A stretch of 47,490 nucleotides of DNA from Cupriavidus sp. U2 (GCF_009663685.2 NZ_RCOG02000034.1:1-47490), one strand, 5' to 3'; shown: positions 34,183 to 43,468, numbered from the stretch's first letter. Program-made: numbers and translations. The notes: generated from the letters alone by a model not told the origin.

Positions 34183-34821
34183 ATGATGATCAAAGAAGCC
34201 ATTTCCCTCGCAGGACTTGGGATGCTGATGCTCAGCACCGCATATGCCGAGGATTCCCGTTGGTCATATCGCATCGGCGCCACCAACGTAGCCTTCGATG
34301 CGAGCGCCAAAGTTTCGATTGACGGAACAAGGGTGCCGGGTGGAAGCGCTGACGCCAGTGACAACAACGCTTTGACATTTGACTTCGGTTACATCATTAA
34401 CGATAACTGGAACGCGCGATTAATTGTTGGCATTCCACCCACCACAAAAGTGACGGGCGCAGGCACGCTGCCTCCGATTTTGCTGGGCCGTGTCCAATAT
34501 GCTCCTGCAGTTTTGTCGGCGACCTACAACCTGCCACAGATGGGATTGGTTCGCCCGTACGTGGGGGCGGGGATCAACTACACTCGAATTCTGAAAAGCA
34601 AAGATGCCAATCTGACCTCATTCGATGCAGATCATGCGTGGGCACTTGTGCTCCACATCGGTGCAGAAGCGAACATCAACCGCGACTGGTTCGTCAGCTT
34701 TGATATCCGAAAACTTTATCTAAAAACAGATGCATCGGGGTTTCTTGGGCCTCAAGTTGCTACAGCCCGCGTAACGTTGAATCCGCTGCTGACGTCGATT
34801 GCGATTGGCCGGAGATTCTGA
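34183..34821 (+). CDS. nagQ: OmpW-family outer membrane protein NagQ
   Basis: The 212-residue protein has a signal peptide (MMIKEAISLAGLGMLMLSTA, cleavage near YAED) and an eight-stranded OmpW-like barrel: FGYIINDNWNARLIVGIPP, the GLVRPYVGAGINYTRI repeat, and terminal aromatic residue F as in outer membrane proteins. OmpW/AlkL-type proteins carry hydrophobic substrates across the outer membrane; NagQ is thought to help naphthalene entry. ATG 34183 or 34186 follows AAAAAGGAGACA. Confidence 0.9.
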   Translation: MMIKEAISLAGLGMLMLSTAYAEDSRWSYRIGATNVAFDASAKVSIDGTRVPGGSADASDNNALTFDFGYIINDNWNARLIVGIPPTTKVTGAGTLPPILLGRVQYAPAVLSATYNLPQMGLVRPYVGAGINYTRILKSKDANLTSFDADHAWALVLHIGAEANINRDWFVSFDIRKLYLKTDASGFLGPQVATARVTLNPLLTSIAIGRRF

Positions 34822-34878
34822 TCGGTCCACATTGATTCCAAAATTCTGTTTGCATCACCATTTTCAAAGGAAATTTGA

Positions 34879-35916
34879 ATGACAAGAAAGACGAGCAAAG
34901 CGGTGCGCCTGACCGCCGCGGATATTCAAGGCGCATGGGTCATCATGCCGACCCCGTCCACGCCGGATGCCTCGGACTGGCGCAGCACGCACACGGTCGA
35001 TCTCGACGAGACGGCCCGGATTGTCGAGGAGTTGATTGCGGCCGGCGTCAATGGCATTCTGAGCCACGGCACCTTTGGCGAATGCGCGACGCTGACGTGG
35101 GAGGAGAAGCGGGATTTTGTTTCAACGGTCGTGGAAACCGCGCGCGGTCGAGTGCCCTACTTCTGCGGCACAACGGCCTTGAATACCCGTGAAGTCATAC
35201 GCCAGACCCGCGAATTGATCGACATTGGCGCCCAAGGAACAATGCTCGGCGTGCCGATGTGGGTGAAGATGGATCTGCCTACTGCCGTGCAATTTTATCG
35301 CGATGTGGCGGAAGCAGTGCCAGATGCAGCCATCGCTGTCTACGCCAACCCGGAGGCTTTCAAATTTGATTTTCCTCGCCCGTTTTGGGCCGAAATGTCC
35401 AAAATCCCGCAGGTTGTCACAGCCAAGTACTTGGGCATCGGGATGCTGGACTTGGATCTGAAATTGGCCCCAAATATTCGCTTCCTTCCGCATGAGGATG
35501 ACTACTACGCTGCGGCCCGGATCAATCCCGAGCGCATGACTGCTTTCTGGTCTAGCGGTTCCATGTGCGGCCCAGCGACCGCCCTTGTGCTGCGCGATGA
35601 GGTGGTAAAGGCCAAAAATACAGGTGATTGGGCCAAGGCCAAGGCTATTTCAGATGACATGCGCGCAGCCGATGCCACACTGTTTCCACGCGGCGATTTC
35701 TCGGAATTCTCAAAATACAACATTGGCCTCGAAAAAGCACGAATGGACGAGGCCGGCTGGCTCAAGGCGGGGCCGTGCCGGCCACCCTATACGCTGGTTC
35801 CCGACGAATACCTTGCAGGTGCCCGAAAATCAGGCAAGGCCTGGGCCGCACTGCATACCAAGTATGCCAAGGAATTGAGGAAAACCAAAACGGCAACCAA
35901 CTCGAAAAAGAAGTAA
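34879..35916 (+). CDS. nagE: trans-o-hydroxybenzylidenepyruvate hydratase-aldolase
   Basis: The 345-residue class I aldolase of the DHDPS family has Schiff-base lysine K183 (VVTAKYLGIG) and core ELIAAGVNGILSHGTFGECA, GTTALNTREVIRQ. Same as NahE/NagE. It splits the isomerised ring-fission product into salicylaldehyde and pyruvate. Confidence 0.95.
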   Translation: MTRKTSKAVRLTAADIQGAWVIMPTPSTPDASDWRSTHTVDLDETARIVEELIAAGVNGILSHGTFGECATLTWEEKRDFVSTVVETARGRVPYFCGTTALNTREVIRQTRELIDIGAQGTMLGVPMWVKMDLPTAVQFYRDVAEAVPDAAIAVYANPEAFKFDFPRPFWAEMSKIPQVVTAKYLGIGMLDLDLKLAPNIRFLPHEDDYYAAARINPERMTAFWSSGSMCGPATALVLRDEVVKAKNTGDWAKAKAISDDMRAADATLFPRGDFSEFSKYNIGLEKARMDEAGWLKAGPCRPPYTLVPDEYLAGARKSGKAWAALHTKYAKELRKTKTATNSKKK

Positions 35917-36098
35917 GTCCAGGCCCTGAGTCAGACATCTCCGATCAGCACAACCTGCTGATCTGGAGGTTTTCTGGATTAGTGCAGTCGGCGAGTTAAA
36001 AATATGCCAGTACAGAGTGGAAGCGCCACAAGCGCAGGGTGCACCGATCGCCCTGAAGCAATCTCACACTATTGCCATCTTCTCTTTGTTGGGAGTGC

Positions 36099-36698
36099 AT
36101 GATCGTGATGGTCGATTTTTATTTCGATTTTTTGAGCCCATTTTCGTATCTGGCCAACCACCGTTTGTCGGTGCTCGCCGGGCGTTATGGATTCTCCATC
36201 CAGTATCACGCCATTGATTTGGCGCGAGCAAAAACGGCCATTGGCAACATCGGGCCATCCAATCGGGACCTCAAGGTCAAGCTTGACTACTTAAAGGTGG
36301 ATTTGCAGCGATGGGCCGATCTCTATAGGATTCCGTTGGTTTTCCCCCCTAACTTCAACAGCCGCCGGGTGAATGCCGGACTGTATTACCCGGCAGCCAG
36401 GGAGCGAGCCGCTGAATATGTTCGCCTTGTTTTCGATTCGGCTTGGGGGAAAGGGTGGGCACTGGATGCTGATAGCTTGCTGGCTGAGGTATGCGACAAG
36501 CTAAACTGGGATCTCGGTGAATTTGAAGATTTTTTGAACAGCGAAAATGCCGCCAAGGCATACGACGAAGAGACGCAGGCGGCCATTGACCGAAAGGTTT
36601 TCGGGGTTCCCACCGTGTTTTGGGATGATCAAATGTGGTGGGGAAATGACCGCCTTTTCATGCTTGAGAGCAGGTTGCAAAAGGAAACGCAACCATAA
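36099..36698 (+). CDS. nagD: 2-hydroxychromene-2-carboxylate isomerase
   Basis: A DsbA-fold (kappa GST-like) isomerase of about 199 residues. Family members begin MIVDFYFDFLSPFSYLAN; here the candidates are ATG 36099 (MIVMVDFYFDF) and ATG 36108, while a TTG at 36072 would add non-homologous residues. The YFDFLSPFSYLANHRL glutathione site and VFGVPTVFWDDQMWWGNDRL are typical. It uses glutathione to convert hydroxychromene carboxylate to the trans-o-hydroxybenzylidenepyruvate used by NagE. Between nagE and nagD lie 182 bp with no gene. Confidence 0.93.
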   Translation: MIVMVDFYFDFLSPFSYLANHRLSVLAGRYGFSIQYHAIDLARAKTAIGNIGPSNRDLKVKLDYLKVDLQRWADLYRIPLVFPPNFNSRRVNAGLYYPAARERAAEYVRLVFDSAWGKGWALDADSLLAEVCDKLNWDLGEFEDFLNSENAAKAYDEETQAAIDRKVFGVPTVFWDDQMWWGNDRLFMLESRLQKETQP

Positions 36699-36756
36699 AT
36701 TCTCAGTGCATCGATTTTTCTGATTTTTCAACCACGCCTTGATTTTAAGGAGTCTC

Positions 36757-37362
36757 ATGAAGCTTTATTACAGCCCCGGCGCATGTTCATTGTCGCCTCA
36801 CATCATCCTTCGTGAAGGTGGATTTGACTTTCAGCTAGAAAAGGTTGATCTCGGCACCAAGGTGACTGAGACTGGTGTTGATTACAAGACCGTCAATCCC
36901 GTGGGCAGTGTCCCCGCTTTGCAAATGGATGATGGGCAGGTGCTCACCGAAGGGCCGGCCATCGTTCAATACCTCGCTGACCGTGTGCCAGAAAAATGCC
37001 TGGCACCGGCAGCTGGCTCGCTGGAGCGTTACCGACTGATGGAATGGCTGAATTTCATCTCCACCGAATTGCATAAAAGCTTCGGAGCGCTGTTCAGCCC
37101 GGTGTTTCCACAGGATGCCAAGCCAGTCATCAAGGCCCAATTGGAAAGCCGTCTTGCCCATACCGAGCAGATGCTCGGTGACAAGGTTTGGGCCATGGGG
37201 AACGACTTTTCCGTGGTGGACGCCTACTTGTTTACTGTGCTTGGCTGGGGGGCTTACGTGAATGTGGACCTTTCGCCTTGGCCCGGCCTGCAAGGCTACC
37301 TCAACCGCGTGGCTGAACGTCCAGCAGTCCGGGCCACATTGTCGGCTGAAGGTTTGATCTGA
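36757..37362 (+). CDS. nagJ: glutathione S-transferase NagJ
   Basis: The 201-residue beta-class-like GST starts at ATG 36757 with TAAGGAG. It shows the N-terminal thioredoxin fold MKLYYSPGACSLSPHIILRE and VGSVPALQMDDGQVLTEGPA. GSTs are usual in nag/nah/bph clusters with no essential step assigned; detoxification of reactive intermediates is likely. Low GC here changes abruptly after the gene. Confidence 0.93.
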   Translation: MKLYYSPGACSLSPHIILREGGFDFQLEKVDLGTKVTETGVDYKTVNPVGSVPALQMDDGQVLTEGPAIVQYLADRVPEKCLAPAAGSLERYRLMEWLNFISTELHKSFGALFSPVFPQDAKPVIKAQLESRLAHTEQMLGDKVWAMGNDFSVVDAYLFTVLGWGAYVNVDLSPWPGLQGYLNRVAERPAVRATLSAEGLI

Positions 37363-37384
37363 TTTTTTTAGAGAAATAAATAAA

Positions 37385-37417
37385 GCATGGCCAGCCTCCA
37401 TGAGCGGCCAGCCATGC
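37385..37417. other. imperfect stem-loop between nagJ and nagI
   Basis: GCATGGC and GCCATGC are perfect 7-bp arms with a partly paired interior and a loop near TCCATGAGC. It could be a weak terminator or the mark of a recombination joint, since base composition and codon style switch between nagJ and nagI. The rest of the 230-bp gap shows no gene. Confidence 0.45.
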
Positions 37418-37592
37418 CGCGGGGCAGCCGTGGGCAGCGGCCTCGATCAAATTTCGATGCACACAGATTACGAGCCCCTTTTTCCGACTGCGGTCGGATT
37501 CAGAAATTGCCGATACTTGCTTTGGTCTGATCGAAGCGTGAGGGATATCGGCTTCCCCTATCCACATGCTTGATGAAGAGGAGCGTATCACC

Positions 37593-38633
37593 ATGAGTCA
37601 CGAACTTGGCCGACTGGAAGACCTGCCGCAGGACTACCGAGACGAACTCAAACAACTTAACCTGGTGCCGCTATGGCCCAGCCTACGCGCGGTGCTGCCG
37701 CCCAATGTCCCGACCCGCCAGACGCAGCCGACTTACTGGTCCTACCAGACGCTCAAGCCGCTGCTGCTCAAGGCCGGTGAGCTGACCCCCATTGAGAAGG
37801 CCGAGCGCCGCGTGCTGGTGCTGGCCAACCCCGGCCACGGCCTGGAGAAGATGCAAGCCAGCGCCGCCATATACCTGGGCATGCAGTTGCTGCTGCCCGG
37901 CGAGTGGGCGCCCAGCCACCGCCACACCCCCAACGCGGTGCGCATGATCGTGGAGGGCGAGGGCGCCTACACCACCGTGGATGGCGAGAAGTGCCCCATG
38001 AGCCGGGGTGACCTCATCCTCACGCCCACCGGCCTGTGGCACGAGCACGGCCACGACGGCAACGAGCCCGTGGTGTGGCTCGATGTGCTGGACCTGCCGC
38101 TGGTGTACTACATGGAGGCCAGCTACCACATCGACGGCGAGCGCCAGCAGGTCGACCCCGGCCGGGGCGACTGCGCCTGGACCCGTGCGGGCGTGGTGCC
38201 AACCCCCGTGTTCCAGCGCAGCGACAAGCGCTATCCTCTCTTGCGCTACCCTTGGGCCGACACCCGTGCCGCCCTGCTGTCGCTGGCGGCCGACCAGCCT
38301 GAGCAGGAATGCGTGCAGGTCACCTACGTCAACCCCGAAACGGGTGACGACGCCGAGAACATCCTGGGCTTCTACGCCCTGATGCTCAAGCCCGGCCAGA
38401 CCCTGCGCCTGCCCGTGCGTTCGCCCGCCGTGGTGTTCCACCAGATCGAAGGCCGCAGCGAGGCGCGCATCGCCGAGTCCACCTTCGCCCTGAGGGAAGC
38501 CGATACCTGCTGCGCCCCCGGCTACACCGAGGTGACGCTGAAAAACCTCTCAGCCGACCAGCCGTCCTTCATCTTCATGGCCGACGAATCGCCCCTGCAC
38601 CGCAAGCTGGGCGTCTTTGAAAACCGCGGCTGA
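37593..38633 (+). CDS. nagI: gentisate 1,2-dioxygenase NagI
   Basis: The 346-residue bicupin dioxygenase starts at ATG 37593 after GAAGAGGAG. Iron site: PSHRHTPNAVRMIVEGEGAY and LWHEHGHDG. It cleaves gentisate to maleylpyruvate. GC is clearly higher than the preceding genes and codon style differs. The 12564 enzyme has the same fold but is divergent. Followed by nagK and nagL as in the nagJIKL order. Confidence 0.95.
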   Translation: MSHELGRLEDLPQDYRDELKQLNLVPLWPSLRAVLPPNVPTRQTQPTYWSYQTLKPLLLKAGELTPIEKAERRVLVLANPGHGLEKMQASAAIYLGMQLLLPGEWAPSHRHTPNAVRMIVEGEGAYTTVDGEKCPMSRGDLILTPTGLWHEHGHDGNEPVVWLDVLDLPLVYYMEASYHIDGERQQVDPGRGDCAWTRAGVVPTPVFQRSDKRYPLLRYPWADTRAALLSLAADQPEQECVQVTYVNPETGDDAENILGFYALMLKPGQTLRLPVRSPAVVFHQIEGRSEARIAESTFALREADTCCAPGYTEVTLKNLSADQPSFIFMADESPLHRKLGVFENRG

Positions 38634-38666
38634 GCCGCCGCGAAGCACCACACAACAGGAAAGCAA

Positions 38667-39368
38667 GTGAGCAACTACCTCTGGAACCCGCCTCCCGTCC
38701 AGTCTCTGCCCGTTCGTGGCAAGACCGAGCGCTTCCCCATCAACCGCATCTTCTGCGTCGGCCGCAACTACCACGCCCACGCGGTGGAAATGGGCCGTCC
38801 GGTCGACAAAAGCGTCGAACAAGCGTTCTACTTCACCAAATCGCCACAAACCCTGGTGGAAAGTGGTGCGACCGTGGCCTACCCGCCGCGCACCAGCAAC
38901 TACCACTACGAGATGGAGCTGGTGCTGGCGATCGGCAAGCCCGGCTTCCGCGTCAGCGAAGACCAGGCGCACGAGTTGATTTACGGCTACGCCGCCGGCC
39001 TGGACATGACCCGGCGCGACCTGCAACTGGTGGCACGCGACAAGGGCCGCCCCTGGGACACCGGCAAGGACATCGAGGAAGGCTCGGTCTGCTCCGAGAT
39101 CGTGCCGATGCAAGGCGTGGTGGTGGAGCAGGGCGCGATCGCCCTGGAAGTCAACGGCCAGACCAAACAGTCGTCCAACGTGGACAAGCTGATCTGGAAC
39201 GTCCGCGAGATCATTGCCGACCTCTCCACCTACTACCACTTGCAACCCGGCGACCTGATTTACACCGGCACGCCCGAAGGCGTGGGCGCCGTGGTGGCGG
39301 GTGACAAGATCATCGGCCGTGTGGAAGGCATTGCCGAGATCAGCCTGACCGTCGGCCCGGCCGAGTGA
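38667..39368 (+). CDS. nagK: fumarylpyruvate hydrolase NagK
   Basis: The 233-residue FAH-fold protein has a GTG start (38667) behind ACAGGAAA. Motifs: FCVGRNYHAHAVEMGRPVDK, YHYEMELVLAIGKPGF (metal-binding E and neighbours), GLDMTRRDLQLVAR, YTGTPEGVGAVVAGD. It hydrolyses fumarylpyruvate to fumarate and pyruvate. The stop overlaps a GTG that could start nagL. Confidence 0.92.
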   Translation: MSNYLWNPPPVQSLPVRGKTERFPINRIFCVGRNYHAHAVEMGRPVDKSVEQAFYFTKSPQTLVESGATVAYPPRTSNYHYEMELVLAIGKPGFRVSEDQAHELIYGYAAGLDMTRRDLQLVARDKGRPWDTGKDIEEGSVCSEIVPMQGVVVEQGAIALEVNGQTKQSSNVDKLIWNVREIIADLSTYYHLQPGDLIYTGTPEGVGAVVAGDKIIGRVEGIAEISLTVGPAE

Positions 39369-39379
39369 GCCTGCACGCG

Positions 39380-40018
39380 ATGAAGCTGTACAACTTCTGG
39401 CGCAGCGGCACGTCACACCGGCTGCGCATCGCGCTCAACCTCAAGGGCGTGCCCTACGAGTACCTGGCCGTGCACCTGGGCAAGGAAGAGCACCTAAAGG
39501 ACGCCTTCAAGGCGCTGAACCCACAGCAGTTGGTGCCCGCGCTGGACACGGGCGCGCAAGTGCTGATCCAGTCGCCGGCCATCATCGAATGGCTGGAGGA
39601 ACAGTACCCCACGCCCGCGCTGCTGCCGGCCGACGCCGACGGCCGCCAACGGGTGCGCGCGCTGGCCGCCATCGTGGGCTGCGACATCCACCCCATCAAC
39701 AACCGCCGCATTCTGGAGTACCTGCGCAAGACGTTCGGCGCCGACGAGGCCGCCATCAACGCCTGGTGTGGCACCTGGATCAGCGCCGGTTTCGATGCCT
39801 ACGAAGCACTGCTGGCGGTCGACCCGAAGCGCGGCCGCTACAGCTTTGGCGACACACCCACGCTGGCCGACTGCTACCTGGTGCCGCAGGTGGAAAGCGC
39901 CCGCCGCTTCCAGGTGGACCTGACGCCCTACCCCCTGATCCGCGCAGTGGACGCGGCCTGCGGCGAGTTGGACGCATTTCGGCGCGCCGCGCCAGCTGCT
40001 CAACCTGATTCGGCTTGA
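39380..40018 (+). CDS. nagL: maleylpyruvate isomerase NagL (zeta-class GST)
   Basis: From ATG 39380 the protein has 212 residues (MKLYNFWRSGTSHRLRIALN), the length I recall for NagL; GTG 39365 is an alternative. The SSCS-like active-site serine segment reads RSGTSHR, and NPQQLVPALDTGAQVLIQSP plus the zeta-class C-terminal domain follow. It uses glutathione to isomerise maleylpyruvate to fumarylpyruvate. No similar gene exists in the P450 operon. Confidence 0.92.
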   Translation: MKLYNFWRSGTSHRLRIALNLKGVPYEYLAVHLGKEEHLKDAFKALNPQQLVPALDTGAQVLIQSPAIIEWLEEQYPTPALLPADADGRQRVRALAAIVGCDIHPINNRRILEYLRKTFGADEAAINAWCGTWISAGFDAYEALLAVDPKRGRYSFGDTPTLADCYLVPQVESARRFQVDLTPYPLIRAVDAACGELDAFRRAAPAAQPDSA

Positions 40019-40113
40019 CGAAAAATACGCCGCCTTCGCCCTAATAAACAGTTCGTAGCCCTGCCCAGTGACAAGTATCAATGAGCAATAGTGAAAATGT
40101 AAGGGGAAAGATT

Positions 40114-41106
40114 ATGAAACATATTCTGACCCGACGAGCAGCCCTGAGCACTTTGGGCTCCCTTGGAATCGGGGGCCTTCCGGGCATGAGCTTGGCGCAA
40201 TCCGGCCCTGGCGTGGCCACGATCGTGATTGGACTCGCCGCAGGCGGAGCGACCGATATGGCTGCCCGCCGGTTGTCTGAGGGAATGCGCGGTGCCTATG
40301 CTTCCAGTGTGCTCGTCGACAACCGCACGGGGGCGGGTGGTCGAATTGCGATCCAGCATGTTAAGGCCGCGGCACCAAACGGCGCGACACTTCTGCTGAC
40401 GCCTGCATCCATGATGACGCTATACCCTCACACGTACAAAGATCTGGGATATGACCCGGTCAAGGACTTTGTGCCGGTCGGTATGGTTTCGACAAGCGAG
40501 GTTGGGTTTGCGATCGGGCCCGCTGTCCCGGAATCGGTTGGTAGCCTCAACGACTACTTGGCCTGGATCAAGAGTAACCCTGATTCTGCCACGTTTGGCC
40601 ATGGTGCCACCGGCTCTGGACCGCATTTCTTGGGCGAGCTGCTCGGGCGGCTTTTGGGCGTGAAAATGGTGCAGACAGGCTTCCGCGGTTCCCAGCCTGC
40701 GATTGTGGACCTGTTGGGGGGGCACATCCCGGCGGTGGCCGCGCCCTTGGGTGAGTTCCTCCCTCACATGAAGACCGGCAAGATCCGGGTGCTGGGCGTG
40801 ACTGGCGCCAACCGCTCTCGTTTCCTGACCAACGTCCCGACCTTCAAGGAGCTCCACATCGCCTTGAGTGAGATGACCGAGTGGTTCGGGGTATTCATGC
40901 CCGCAGGCACGCCCGCGCAAGCGGTCCAGCAAGCCAGCGCTGCCATGAAGTCGGCTGTTGCAAACCCGGAACTGGTCAAGGCCTACGCCATGATGGGCAT
41001 GGAGGCTGGTTGGAGTTCGCCTGAAGGCTTGTCCGATCGATTGAAAAACGACATCAAACGCTGGCAAGCAGTCGCTGAGAAAATTGGTTTTACCGCGCAG
41101 TCTTGA
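40114..41106 (+). CDS. Bug/TctC-family periplasmic binding protein
   Basis: The 330-residue protein starts at ATG 40114 (AAGGGGAAAG upstream) with a twin-arginine-like signal (TRRAALSTLGSLGIGGLPGM). Core motifs: GGATDMAARRLSEGMRG, VDNRTGAGGRIAIQHVKAAA, and the LGYDPVKDFVPVGMV segment. Bug proteins deliver carboxylates to TctAB, but no membrane components are present here. It could bind an aromatic acid or be a sensor. It occupies the place of nagM in the U2 order, but I do not claim identity. Confidence 0.85.
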   Translation: MKHILTRRAALSTLGSLGIGGLPGMSLAQSGPGVATIVIGLAAGGATDMAARRLSEGMRGAYASSVLVDNRTGAGGRIAIQHVKAAAPNGATLLLTPASMMTLYPHTYKDLGYDPVKDFVPVGMVSTSEVGFAIGPAVPESVGSLNDYLAWIKSNPDSATFGHGATGSGPHFLGELLGRLLGVKMVQTGFRGSQPAIVDLLGGHIPAVAAPLGEFLPHMKTGKIRVLGVTGANRSRFLTNVPTFKELHIALSEMTEWFGVFMPAGTPAQAVQQASAAMKSAVANPELVKAYAMMGMEAGWSSPEGLSDRLKNDIKRWQAVAEKIGFTAQS

Positions 41107-41122
41107 GCAGAGGGGGGGCACC

Positions 41123-42118
41123 ATGATCAAACGCCGTGAGTGGATGAAAGCCGCGGGATTTGCCACCTTATCGCTCGGCACTGTAAGAAGCGTCAAAGCC
41201 CAACCGGTACCAAAATTACTCAAGATCATCAACGGCTTCCCACCCGGAGGAGTCGTCGATGCGGTTGCACGCCGGGTGGCAGAAGGATTGGCGGTGACGG
41301 AACCCGGGGTTAACGTGATCGTTGACAACCGTGTCGGAGCGGGTGGGCGGATAGCTGTGTCCGCCGTCAAGGCAGCCGTCGACGATGGCAGCACCTTGTT
41401 GTTCACACCAGACGCCGTGCTGTCCTTGTACCCTTTCGTCTACAGCAAGTTGGACTACGATCCGTTCGCGGATCTGGCTCCCGTAGCCACCGTAGCCACT
41501 ACGACTGACGCCCTTGCGCTGGGTCCCTTGGTACCGCCTTCCGTGCGTGGGCTCCGGGATTTCCTGGCCTGGGCCAAGGAGCACCCTGAACACGCAAGTT
41601 TCGGATCTCCCGGTACCGGTACACCATTGCATCTCTTGGGGGCGCTGGTAGCCAAGGAGGCTGGCGTCTATCTCAGGCACGTGGCTTATCGTGGCGCCGC
41701 GCCTGGAGTTACCGATCTGATCGGTGGGCAGATTGCATGCATGGCTGCGCCTACGGGGACGTTCTTGTCTTTCCAAAAGGCGGGGAAATTGCGCATCATC
41801 GCAACCTCTGGGCCGCAGCGAACACCCTTCACGCCCGACACTCCCACATTTGCAGAGCAAAAGTTCGGTGCAGACTACCCCGCTGGCGATCAGTGGCTCG
41901 GCTTTTTTGCTCCATCAGGCGTTTCGCCCCAAACCGTTTCACGCCTTCATCAAATGGTTGCCGAAGCCGTCAATCGCAAGGCGGTTGCGGAGGCTCTTGC
42001 CTCCCTGGGCTTGGTAGCACACAGCTTAACGCCGCAGGCCATGGCGTCCAGCCTGCGAAAACAACATGAAAAGTGGTGGGAAGTTGTCAGACGCGTGGGC
42101 TTCACCGCCGAGTCTTGA
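41123..42118 (+). CDS. Bug/TctC-family periplasmic binding protein (second)
   Basis: The 331-residue protein starts at ATG 41123 after AGAGGGGGGG, 16 bases past the previous stop. Tat-type signal KRREWMKAAGFATLSLGTV. Core: GGVVDAVARRVAEGLAV, VDNRVGAGGRIAVSAVKAAV, YDPFADLAPVATVAT. It is related to its neighbour but well diverged, so an old duplication or pair import. No TctA/TctB here. Confidence 0.85.
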   Translation: MIKRREWMKAAGFATLSLGTVRSVKAQPVPKLLKIINGFPPGGVVDAVARRVAEGLAVTEPGVNVIVDNRVGAGGRIAVSAVKAAVDDGSTLLFTPDAVLSLYPFVYSKLDYDPFADLAPVATVATTTDALALGPLVPPSVRGLRDFLAWAKEHPEHASFGSPGTGTPLHLLGALVAKEAGVYLRHVAYRGAAPGVTDLIGGQIACMAAPTGTFLSFQKAGKLRIIATSGPQRTPFTPDTPTFAEQKFGADYPAGDQWLGFFAPSGVSPQTVSRLHQMVAEAVNRKAVAEALASLGLVAHSLTPQAMASSLRKQHEKWWEVVRRVGFTAES

Positions 42119-42327
42119 GATGCCATTAACCTCTCGTTTCATCCGCCCACTTTCGCGGCACGCAGTGCTTCGATCTGCTCCTCCAGCGGGCCCCAAACGG
42201 GCGAACTCGACATTGCCGCAGTGCTTGCACGCATCGAGCACCGCCGCACGCTTGTCCGTCAGGACCTGGGCTTCCCAGCGCTCGTTGAAATTGCCGACCT
42301 TCTGGGCACCTGGCGCAGTTGAATCGG
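42119..42327 (-). other. unassigned gap, possible decayed coding remnant
   Basis: Just left of the IS5-family end. The minus strand holds protein-like stretches in two frames (one with AQKVGNFNERWEAQVLTDKR, another ending LEEQIEALRAAKVGG before a stop), as if a small gene had a frameshift. I do not recognise it. Confidence 0.3.
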
Positions 42328-42493
42328 GCTAACTGTCATGACCCTGGCGGGTCACCCTGGATGATGGAAGACACTGTGGGCGTGCAGGCCAGCACGGGTA
42401 GAGGTCGGTCAATTCTTTGATGGCACTCGACCGCGATCGCTAACTTGCCCCGTTGCCGACCACTCCTACCCAGTCGGCCCTGAACAACTCGTT

Positions 42494-43318
42494 TTAGCCG
42501 CGAGCCAGCGCGGAGCGGCGCGAAGTCAAGGCGGTGAGCGGCGATGTTGACGTGGGTGCCGGCAAGGCCAGCGTGGCGGTCATGGCGATCAGTCCGAGCA
42601 AGGCGCAATAAAGCACCCGCAGGTGCCGCAGGATCATCCGCAAGTTGTGCCCGGCGCCGCACAGCAGAGCGTGCAGCGCGTCGCCACCCGCGCCCTTGAG
42701 CCAGTTCTTGCCCAGTAGGCCGTCGGCCTTCATGTGTCCGATCATGGGCTCGACCACCTGACGCCGCTTGAGCAGCTTCTTCAGCCGCTTGGGCAACTTG
42801 CGCGTATGACTGATCAGCAGTCGCGCCCAACACGCGGGCTCGACACCGCGGTAGCCACGGTCGGCCAGCGCGATCTTGGGTGTGTGGCCGGTGAGGATCT
42901 CGACCAGCTCGAGCTGGCTGTCCACCGTGTGGCCGTCATACGGGTTGCCGGGCATGGAGCGCATGCCCACCACCAGGCCCTCTTTGGCCGTCACTGCGAT
43001 GGACACTTTCACGCCGAACTCGTAGGGCGTTCTGGCTTTGCCCTTGGCGATGCACTCTGCCTCGGGCGCGTGCAGCGCATACAGCTTGTTCTTGTCGCCG
43101 CGCTTTTGCGCGTGCAGTCGAGTGGCGATGTCGAGTTTGGCCTTCAGCCCAGCTCCGATCTCACCGGCCTTGCGTTGCACGTCGCGGATGACCCGGCCCA
43201 GCCAAGTCCTCAGCTTCCTGATCTCGCGCTGCATGCGCCGGTACTGCTTGGCATGGGCGTAGCGGCCGGCCTGGTGCTCGGCAGCCTTGCCGACCCGGGC
43301 GTAGCTCTGGCGCAGGTC
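42494..43318 (-). pseudogene. IS5-family transposase, C-terminal part
   Basis: The separated 3' part encodes DLRQSYARVGKAAEHQAGRY and on to the DDE-type domain: FGVKVSIAVTAKEGLVVGMR, IALADRGYRGVE, VVEPMIGHMKADGLL with the catalytic Glu region. It ends at a TAA (42494-42496). It joins in frame to the 46528-47076 part when IS1071 plus one GATCC is removed, restoring 457 codons. Confidence 0.85.
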
Positions 43319-43323
43319 GATCC
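43319..43323. repeat. IS1071 target duplication, left
   Basis: GATCC directly abuts the left end of IS1071 and is repeated at 46528-46532. Five bases is the usual Tn3-family duplication length. Confidence 0.92.
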
Positions 43324-43433
43324 GGGGTCTCCTCGTTTTCAGTGCAATAAGTGACGGTACGCAAAGCTAGCACTGGCGCGGGGGTGGTCTGGGTAGACCG
43401 TTGATTTCATTGACTTTCCTGTTCGCTTTGTAA
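43324..43433. repeat. IS1071 left terminal inverted repeat
   Basis: About 110 bp matching the reverse complement of 46418-46527 with a few mismatches (for example C/A after GACGGTACG). The start GGGGTCTCC is the transposase-recognised tip. Confidence 0.85.
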
Positions 43434-43468
43434 ACGGGTATGGTGGCCTCCCACTTTTGAGGTTCACG

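Noticed and set aside
37385..37417. Stem-loop as a firm rho-independent terminator for nagJ
   Set aside because: No T-run follows it on the plus strand; the T-rich run is before it.
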